A stretch of 10,697 bases of DNA, from positions 1-10,697 of the forward strand of contig JAHYJF010000106.1 of NCBI GenBank assembly GCA_019428955.1. The letters run 5' to 3'. Shown in pieces: positions 6,339 through 10,697 of this stretch. How positions within the stretch are numbered: position 1 is the stretch's first letter; every line of letters begins with the position of its first letter. The position numbers and the translations under genes were made by a program. The notes below the pieces were generated by a model, which did no database searches, had not been told where the DNA came from, and was given only the letters and a program-made list of their open reading frames with translations. The DNA comes from Burkholderiaceae bacterium. GTDB taxonomy: Bacteria; Pseudomonadota; Gammaproteobacteria; Burkholderiales; Burkholderiaceae_E.

Positions 6339-7316
6339 ATGCAAACGAGTACTCAGAAGGTGCACCCGGAAGATCCCAGCGTGGGTTCGAGCGCTGACGT
6401 ATCAGCGACTGGTGTCGAAACGCTCCAGCTGCGTGAAGCGGCGCAACCCAGCGCCCAGGTGATCGAACTCGAACCCTTGCTCGCGCCGGCCGCCAAGCCC
6501 CATACGGCTGCCAGTACGGCTGCCAGTCCAGCCGAAGGGTCGGCAGACAACGCCACCTGGCGGAAGTTCCACAAGCAGGGCATTCCGGAATACCTGGCGC
6601 GCCGCTATTGGTGGGCCTATCTCTGGAACGTCAGCGTCTGGTTCTTCGACCACGCCTTCATCATCAACACCATCCTGTTCGGCAATTACTTCAAGCTGAT
6701 GCGGGCAGCGCTCACCCGCCTCGACCCCGAGTTCGACGGCCGGGTGCTGCAGATCACCTGCGTCTACGGGGCGTTCACTCCGTCGATGGCCGAGAAGATG
6801 CCCAAGTGCGAGCTGCACCTGCTGGACGTGGCCGACGTGCAGATCCAGTCCACCCTGCGCAAGCTGCGGGTCGCCAAGGGGGCAGCCGCCGCCGGCGTGA
6901 ACCCGGCACGGATGAACGCCGAGACGCTCGCCTATGCAGACAACAGCTTCGACAAGGTGGTGATCTTCTTCCTGCTCCACGAGCTGCCCCACGACGCCCG
7001 CGCCCGCGCTCTCGACGAGGCGATGCGGGTGCTGCGCCCCAATGGCAAGCTGCTGATCGCGGAATATGGCGAGCTCGGAACGACCCACGTGATGCATCGG
7101 ATCAAGTTCCTGCGCAACACGCTCGAAGCGATGGAACCGTTCCTGGGGCGTTTCCGCAAGGAAAACCTGGTCGAGAAGATTCGCGATACTGCCAGTCGGG
7201 CCGGCATGGCCGTGACCGACGTCTTCCAGCTCCCGGTGTTCGGCGGTTTCTATCGGGTCGTCGACTTCGCGATGAAGCCGGCGGCGGACGTTCAGTCCCG
7301 GGCCGGCAAGAGCTGA
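6339..7316 (+). CDS. rquA: RquA-like rhodoquinone biosynthesis protein (class I SAM-binding fold)
   Basis: 325 residues. RquA proteins resemble UbiE-type methyltransferases, but replace a methoxy group of ubiquinone by an amino group taken from SAM, giving rhodoquinone. RquA-like features, as I recall the family, start with a core opening at about residue 81 with IPEYLARRYWWAYL and FGNYFKL. In SAM motif I the glycine-rich loop is replaced by LQITCVYGAFTPSMA (137-151). Then come LLDVADVQ (161-168), FFLLHELP (210-217), VLRPNGKLLIAEYG (231-244) and FGGFYRVVDF (301-310) near the end. Residues 1-80 are a polar Ala/Ser/Pro-rich extension with no membrane segment. The ATG at 6339 is preferred over an in-frame TTG at 6285 because GAGG (6325-6328) precedes it and the TTG has no ribosome site. 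It diverges from frdABCD, the expected consumer of rhodoquinol, which supports the call. The alternative is an uncharacterised UbiE-like methyltransferase. Confidence 0.78.
   Translation: MQTSTQKVHPEDPSVGSSADVSATGVETLQLREAAQPSAQVIELEPLLAPAAKPHTAASTAASPAEGSADNATWRKFHKQGIPEYLARRYWWAYLWNVSVWFFDHAFIINTILFGNYFKLMRAALTRLDPEFDGRVLQITCVYGAFTPSMAEKMPKCELHLLDVADVQIQSTLRKLRVAKGAAAAGVNPARMNAETLAYADNSFDKVVIFFLLHELPHDARARALDEAMRVLRPNGKLLIAEYGELGTTHVMHRIKFLRNTLEAMEPFLGRFRKENLVEKIRDTASRAGMAVTDVFQLPVFGGFYRVVDFAMKPAADVQSRAGKS
6504..6527 (+). repeat. Two tandem copies of a 12-bp unit inside rquA
   Basis: The unit ACGGCTGCCAGT occurs at 6504-6515 and again at 6516-6527, encoding the TAAS repeat in the low-complexity N-terminal extension. 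Being 12 bp, gain or loss of a unit keeps the frame. Confidence 0.85.
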
Positions 7317-8038
7317 AACGACTGCACGTCGGGGCGGCCCAGTAGTTCACGAGCCAGTTCCTCGTGCCGTCGGGCGAACTTCGACGATACGACCAGCTGA
7401 TATTCAAAGTGTTCGCCAGCGTTGCTGCTGGCGAACGACATCCCTTCGAGTCGAAAGCCGACATTGCGCAGCATCTTCCTGATGTTTTTGGGGTCGAATT
7501 CCGAGTCCGGTTTCATTTCGATATTGAGGTGCACATAACGCGCCCGCGGCAGGATCGCCTCGATATGCCGAAACAGCGACAGCACGCCGAGAGTCAGCAC
7601 GGTTGCGGCGCTTCCCTCCAGGTACATTTCGGCGCCCATCATCATGCCGATGGCGGCTGTAACCCAGATCGATGCTGCCGTGGTGAGGCCCCTGATCGAA
7701 AAGCCCTCGCGGAAGATGACCCCGGCGCCAAGGAAACCGACCCCGGTCAGCACCCCCTGCATGACCCGGGTCCAGCCGGAGTCCGCGCGCCCAATGAGCA
7801 CGTCGCCGCTCAGCAGGGCGTTGGGGTAGCCGCCCATCGTGATCGCTACCGCGGCCCCGAGGGCGACCAGCGCGTAGGTGCGAAAACCAGCTGCCCGCCC
7901 GTGGTTGCTGCGCTCGATGCCGATCGCACCGCCCGCGGCCAGGGCAAAGCCGAAGTGCACAGCCAGGCGCAAGGCGTGCCCGATCCCGGGATAGGCATAC
8001 CACGACTCGAGAGTGCTGTTCAGGAAGTTGAGATCCAT
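7292..8038 (-). CDS. MgtC/SapB-family inner-membrane protein
   Basis: 248 residues. The N-terminal MgtC membrane domain (about 22-155) has the family motifs GGAIGIER (36-43), AAGFRTYALVALGAA (49-63), GVGFLGAGVIF (99-109) and IRGLTTAASIWVTAAIGM (115-132). About five hydrophobic segments are apparent. The C-terminal part (about 167-245) is a soluble ACT-like domain, as in full-length MgtC. Family members are linked to growth at low magnesium, survival in host cells and modulation of membrane ATP synthase. The exact role here cannot be read from sequence, so I give no symbol. The ATG at 8036-8038 has no clear Shine-Dalgarno: GGAAA lies about 16 nt away. TATCAT (minus strand, 8081-8086) could be its -10. 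Its 3' end overlaps the convergent rquA by 25 bp. Confidence 0.9.
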   Translation of the reverse strand: MDLNFLNSTLESWYAYPGIGHALRLAVHFGFALAAGGAIGIERSNHGRAAGFRTYALVALGAAVAITMGGYPNALLSGDVLIGRADSGWTRVMQGVLTGVGFLGAGVIFREGFSIRGLTTAASIWVTAAIGMMMGAEMYLEGSAATVLTLGVLSLFRHIEAILPRARYVHLNIEMKPDSEFDPKNIRKMLRNVGFRLEGMSFASSNAGEHFEYQLVVSSKFARRHEELARELLGRPDVQSFQLLPARD

Positions 8039-8109
8039 TGTTGTTCTGATTAATTTCCGGCTAATCGTTGGAGTAATGGAATGATAACGCTTGCGCGCTG
8101 ACGTGCCCT

Positions 8110-8136
8110 TATAATGAGTTCGTCTACGACAGGAGG
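8110..8136 (+). promoter_or_regulatory. Promoter -10 and ribosome site for the alcohol dehydrogenase unit
   Basis: A consensus TATAAT lies at 8110-8115. AGGAGG at 8131-8136 precedes the ATG at 8147 by 10 nt. No good -35 is seen 16-18 bp upstream. The strong AGGAGG favours the start at 8147 over the in-frame ATG at 8114, which overlaps the -10. Confidence 0.5.
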
Positions 8137-8146
8137 ATGCTCAGCG

Positions 8147-9163
8147 ATGCGGGTCTTTCAACTTGAGGGTGACTGGGGCATCGGCAATCTTCGTCCCGCC
8201 ACCAGGTCCAAGCCATCTCCGGGTCCCGGGCAGGTGCTGCTGCGTATGCTGGCGTCAACGCTTAACTATCGCGACCTGGTCGTGCTGGAGCGCGGCTACG
8301 GAAATTTCACCGGCACCCTGCCGCTGATTCCGGTATCAGATGGAGTTGGAGTGGTGGAGGCAGTTGGTGAAGGCGTCTCCAGGGTCGCGGTTGGCGGTCG
8401 CGTCTGCCCCGGATTCTTCCCCAACTGGGTAGCAGGCGACCCAACCCTGGAACGTTTGACCGCCTCCCTCGGCGGTCCGCTCGACGGCACCATGGCGCAA
8501 TGGATGTGCCTGTCGCAGGAAGCGCTCACCAAGGTTCCGGCCTATCTCAACGATGTTCAGGCAGCAGCTCTGCCCTGCGCCGCGCTGACAGCGTGGAGCG
8601 CGCTGGCAGTGTGCAGCGCCACTCGGCCCGGCGACCGGGTGCTGGTTCAGGGCTCGGGCGGCGTGGCGCTGTTCGCCTTGCAATTCGCGCGTGCCTTCGG
8701 GGCCCACGTCACGGTGATTTCATCGAGCGATGAGAAGATCGAGCGCTTGCGAGCCCTGGGCGCCGATGCCACGATCAACTACCGCAGCACCCCGGAGTGG
8801 GCCAAGGCCTCACGCGAGATCACCGAGGGGCGCGGCTACGACCAGATAATCGAGCTCGGCGGCGAGAAGACCCTGGGACAATCGCTGCGCTGTATACGCC
8901 CCGGGGGAACGATCTCGCTGATCGGTGTGCTCTCGGGAGCCGCTATGAATGCGGCCTTGGGCCACGTTGTGACGCGCCAGGTGCGGCTCCAGGGCGTTAC
9001 AGTGGGGCATCGCGATGGCTTCGAGGCGATGATGCGGGCGCTCGAGCAGCACCGAATCGTTCCGGTCATCGACAGCGTCCACCCCTTCGACGACCTGCCG
9101 GGCACGCTCGCTCATCTGCGCTCCGGCACCCACTTCGGCAAGATCGCGATCAGCCACCAATAG
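8147..9163 (+). CDS. Zinc-independent NAD(P)-dependent alcohol dehydrogenase/quinone oxidoreductase-like (MDR superfamily)
   Basis: 338 residues from the ATG at 8147. The N-terminal GroES-like domain (about 25-150) has LNYRDLVVLERGYG at 39-52, PLIPVSDGVGVVEAVGEGV at 59-77, and SLGGPLDGTMAQW at 108-119. In zinc alcohol dehydrogenases the position of NYRD carries the catalytic Cys, which is absent here, so this is a zinc-free member. The Rossmann domain (about 150-290) has VLVQGSGGVALFALQFA at 165-181, then SSSDEKIERLRALGAD and an NYR motif, a pattern that often goes with NADPH use. The substrate is unknown and could be an enone, quinone or alcohol. It ends 24 bp before the dehydratase gene on the same strand, so the two probably form an operon. 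A longer start at 8114 is possible but less likely. Confidence 0.87.
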   Translation: MRVFQLEGDWGIGNLRPATRSKPSPGPGQVLLRMLASTLNYRDLVVLERGYGNFTGTLPLIPVSDGVGVVEAVGEGVSRVAVGGRVCPGFFPNWVAGDPTLERLTASLGGPLDGTMAQWMCLSQEALTKVPAYLNDVQAAALPCAALTAWSALAVCSATRPGDRVLVQGSGGVALFALQFARAFGAHVTVISSSDEKIERLRALGADATINYRSTPEWAKASREITEGRGYDQIIELGGEKTLGQSLRCIRPGGTISLIGVLSGAAMNAALGHVVTRQVRLQGVTVGHRDGFEAMMRALEQHRIVPVIDSVHPFDDLPGTLAHLRSGTHFGKIAISHQ

Positions 9164-9187
9164 ATGCCCGATCAGGGAGAATCAGCG

Positions 9188-10147
9188 ATGCGCTTGCCCA
9201 CCTATGCCGACGTGCTGCTGGCTGCCGGGAGGATCAGCGGCGCCGCTCACCGTACGCCAGTCATGCGCTCACGAACCGCGGACTCGGCCTGTGGCGCTGA
9301 GATCTTCTTCAAGTGCGAAAACTTCCAGCGCATGGGAGCCTTCAAGTTTCGCGGCGCCTACAACGCGATCGCGGCCCTTGACGACCAGCGCAGACACGCC
9401 GGCGTGCTGGCGTTCTCTTCGGGCAATCACGCCCAGGCAATCGCGCTTTCGGCCCAACTGCTAGGCGTGCACGCGGTGATCGTGATGCCCGAGGACGCGC
9501 CTGCCGCCAAGCTGGCTGCCACGCGCGGCTACGGCGGAGAGGTGATCACCTACGATCGCTTCCGCGAGAACCGCGAGGAAATCTCGGCACGCATCGCCAC
9601 CGAGCGGGGCATGACGCTGATTCCGCCCTACGACCATCCCGACGTCATTGCCGGTCAGGGAACGGCGGCGCTGGAATTATTCGACGAGGTGGGTGAGCTC
9701 GACGCGCTTTACGTGTGCGTCGGCGGTGGCGGACTGGTTTCCGGCTGCGCCCTGGCGGCCGCAGAGCTAAGTTCGGGCTGCGCCGTCTACGGGGTCGAGC
9801 CGGAAGCCGGTAACGACGCCCAGCAGTCGCTGCGCGGCGGCTCGATCGTCACCATCGCCGTGCCCCATACCATTGCCGACGGGGCACAGACCACGCACTT
9901 GGGCCAATACACCTTCCCGATCATGCGCGAGCGCGTGCGCGACATCGTTACGGTCAGCGACGCTCAGCTGGTCGACGCGATGAAGTTCTTTGCCCAGCGC
10001 ATGAAGATCGTCGTCGAGCCAACGGGCTGCCTCGGCGCGGCCGCGGTCTTCGCGGCCGGCCAGGAACTGGCAGGTCAACGAATCGGTGTGATACTGAGCG
10101 GCGGCAACGTCGACCTCGGCGCCTACGGCAAGCTGCTCGCGAGTTGA
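9188..10147 (+). CDS. PLP-dependent serine/threonine dehydratase or threo-3-hydroxyaspartate ammonia-lyase
   Basis: 319 residues, a fold type II PLP enzyme. Lys53 in GAFKFRGAYN is the Schiff-base lysine. SSGNHAQA (77-84) binds the substrate and cofactor. The glycine loop VGGGGLVSG (178-186) holds the PLP phosphate. VEPEAGND (203-210) is the likely metal site of the serine racemase/hydroxyaspartate dehydratase branch. Ser304 in LSGGNVDL faces the pyridine nitrogen. No C-terminal ACT regulatory domain is present, so it is not a biosynthetic IlvA. It should deaminate a 3-hydroxy amino acid (threonine, serine or 3-hydroxyaspartate) to a 2-oxo acid plus ammonia, in the cytoplasm. Substrate choice cannot be settled by eye. 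The ATG at 9188 is chosen for its GGGAGA 7 nt upstream and its fit to the family N-terminus, over an upstream ATG at 9164. It is probably cotranscribed with the preceding dehydrogenase. Confidence 0.88.
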   Translation: MRLPTYADVLLAAGRISGAAHRTPVMRSRTADSACGAEIFFKCENFQRMGAFKFRGAYNAIAALDDQRRHAGVLAFSSGNHAQAIALSAQLLGVHAVIVMPEDAPAAKLAATRGYGGEVITYDRFRENREEISARIATERGMTLIPPYDHPDVIAGQGTAALELFDEVGELDALYVCVGGGGLVSGCALAAAELSSGCAVYGVEPEAGNDAQQSLRGGSIVTIAVPHTIADGAQTTHLGQYTFPIMRERVRDIVTVSDAQLVDAMKFFAQRMKIVVEPTGCLGAAAVFAAGQELAGQRIGVILSGGNVDLGAYGKLLAS

Positions 10148-10245
10148 AGACCAGCGTCCTGGCGAGCGCCCCCGGAGCAGGCGCCGAGCGCCAGGCCGAG
10201 CAGGCCCACCACGGCGATGCGCCGCAGCCAAGGAGAAATTTGCAT
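10123..10245 (-). CDS. Small predicted lipoprotein, 40 residues
   Basis: A short frame with a strong ribosome site: GAGGGGG at 10253-10259, 7 nt before the ATG at 10245. Residues 1-22 form a lipoprotein signal peptide. It has a charged stretch with Arg8 and Arg9, a hydrophobic core IAVVGLLGLALG, and the lipobox LGAC with Cys23 as the lipidated residue. Only 18 residues follow the signal (SGGARQDAGLQL and onward). I do not recognise a family. Its size recalls the tiny outer-membrane lipoproteins such as LptM, but no sequence match is claimed. It overlaps the 3' end of the convergent dehydratase by 25 bp. It lies 46 bp downstream of the acyl-CoA dehydrogenase on the same strand, so it may be read from that transcript. 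It could be chance, but signal, lipobox and ribosome site agree. Confidence 0.6.
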   Translation of the reverse strand: MQISPWLRRIAVVGLLGLALGACSGGARQDAGLQLASSLP

Positions 10246-10291
10246 CAAATTGCCCCCTCTTGGTTGATTCTTCGTGCGCGAACCTGACCGG

Positions 10292-10697
10292 TTAGTCGGC
10301 AGTTGCCGCGAACCGCTCGAGATGATGGTCGAGATCGCCGCAGACCTGAGCGATCATCGTCAATCGTTTGAAAGTATGACTGACCTTGAGCTCGTCACTC
10401 ATGCCCATGCCGCCGTGCAACTGGATCGACTCCTGCCCTACCGCCCGGCAAGCCTGGGCTATCTTGACCTTGGCCGCTGAAACGAAGTGCATGCGCTCGG
10501 TCGCGGAAATCGTCCCGCTGCTGGCCTCGTCGAAGCGGGCGCAAGCCAGGCTGGTGATCGAGCGCGCCTGCTCGGCATGAATGGTCATCTCCACCATCCG
10601 GTGCTGCAGTGCCTGGAACGACCCGATCGGCACTCCGAACTGTTGCCGCGTCTTGAGGTACTCGAGCGTGTCGGCATTGGCCGAGGCCATGGCGCCG
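10292..10697 (-). CDS. Acyl-CoA dehydrogenase, C-terminal part, cut by window edge
   Basis: 134 residues are visible, open through the right edge. They form the C-terminal helical domain of a FAD-dependent acyl-CoA dehydrogenase, which introduces the alpha-beta double bond in acyl-CoA catabolism. Characteristic blocks are EYLKTRQQFGVPIGSFQALQHRM near the start of the visible part, EQARS, and QESIQLHGGMGMSDELKVSHTFKRLTMI ahead of the C-terminal helix. The wording of the last block, and GDLDHH after it, resembles small subunits of pimeloyl-CoA-type dehydrogenases, a tentative subfamily guess. The N-terminal and FAD-binding parts lie beyond the window, so start and substrate cannot be judged. 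The stop is TAA at 10292-10294. Confidence 0.92.
   Translation of the reverse strand, partial: GAMASANADTLEYLKTRQQFGVPIGSFQALQHRMVEMTIHAEQARSITSLACARFDEASSGTISATERMHFVSAAKVKIAQACRAVGQESIQLHGGMGMSDELKVSHTFKRLTMIAQVCGDLDHHLERFAATAD

Overview
The window is a GC-rich stretch of proteobacterial chromosome. The E. coli-type four-subunit fumarate reductase, the 180-kDa-class NAD-glutamate dehydrogenase and a CysB-family regulator remnant with a betaproteobacterial-looking C-terminus suggest a betaproteobacterium, or a gammaproteobacterium close to one. This placement is inferred from recalled family sequences, not from a search. No rRNA, tRNA, CRISPR array or insertion sequence was seen.

Left part (1-2742): the N-terminal 500 codons of an NAD-specific glutamate dehydrogenase run off the left edge on the minus strand. 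A 291-bp gap follows, then a decayed cysB-like LysR gene with an in-frame amber codon and an internal frameshifting deletion.

Centre (2743-7316): frdABCD lies on the minus strand, with 4-bp ATGA overlaps at all three junctions. Diverging from it across about 300 bp is a class-I SAM-fold protein that I read as RquA, the enzyme that converts ubiquinone to rhodoquinone. Rhodoquinone is the low-potential quinone that donates electrons to fumarate reductase. The two units together would form an anaerobic fumarate-respiration module: RquA makes the quinol carrier, and FrdABCD oxidises it and reduces fumarate to succinate. This is the most interesting part of the window. The RquA-like protein has an unusual low-complexity N-terminal extension of about 80 residues and a variant motif after its fourth strand.

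Right part (7292-10697): an MgtC/SapB-family membrane protein converges on rquA and overlaps it by 25 bp. Diverging from mgtC is a two-gene plus-strand unit: a zinc-independent quinone-oxidoreductase-like alcohol dehydrogenase and a PLP-dependent threonine/hydroxyaspartate dehydratase-like enzyme. A 40-residue predicted lipoprotein, which is easy to miss, lies on the minus strand and overlaps the dehydratase 3' end by 25 bp. The C-terminal part of an acyl-CoA dehydrogenase runs off the right edge.
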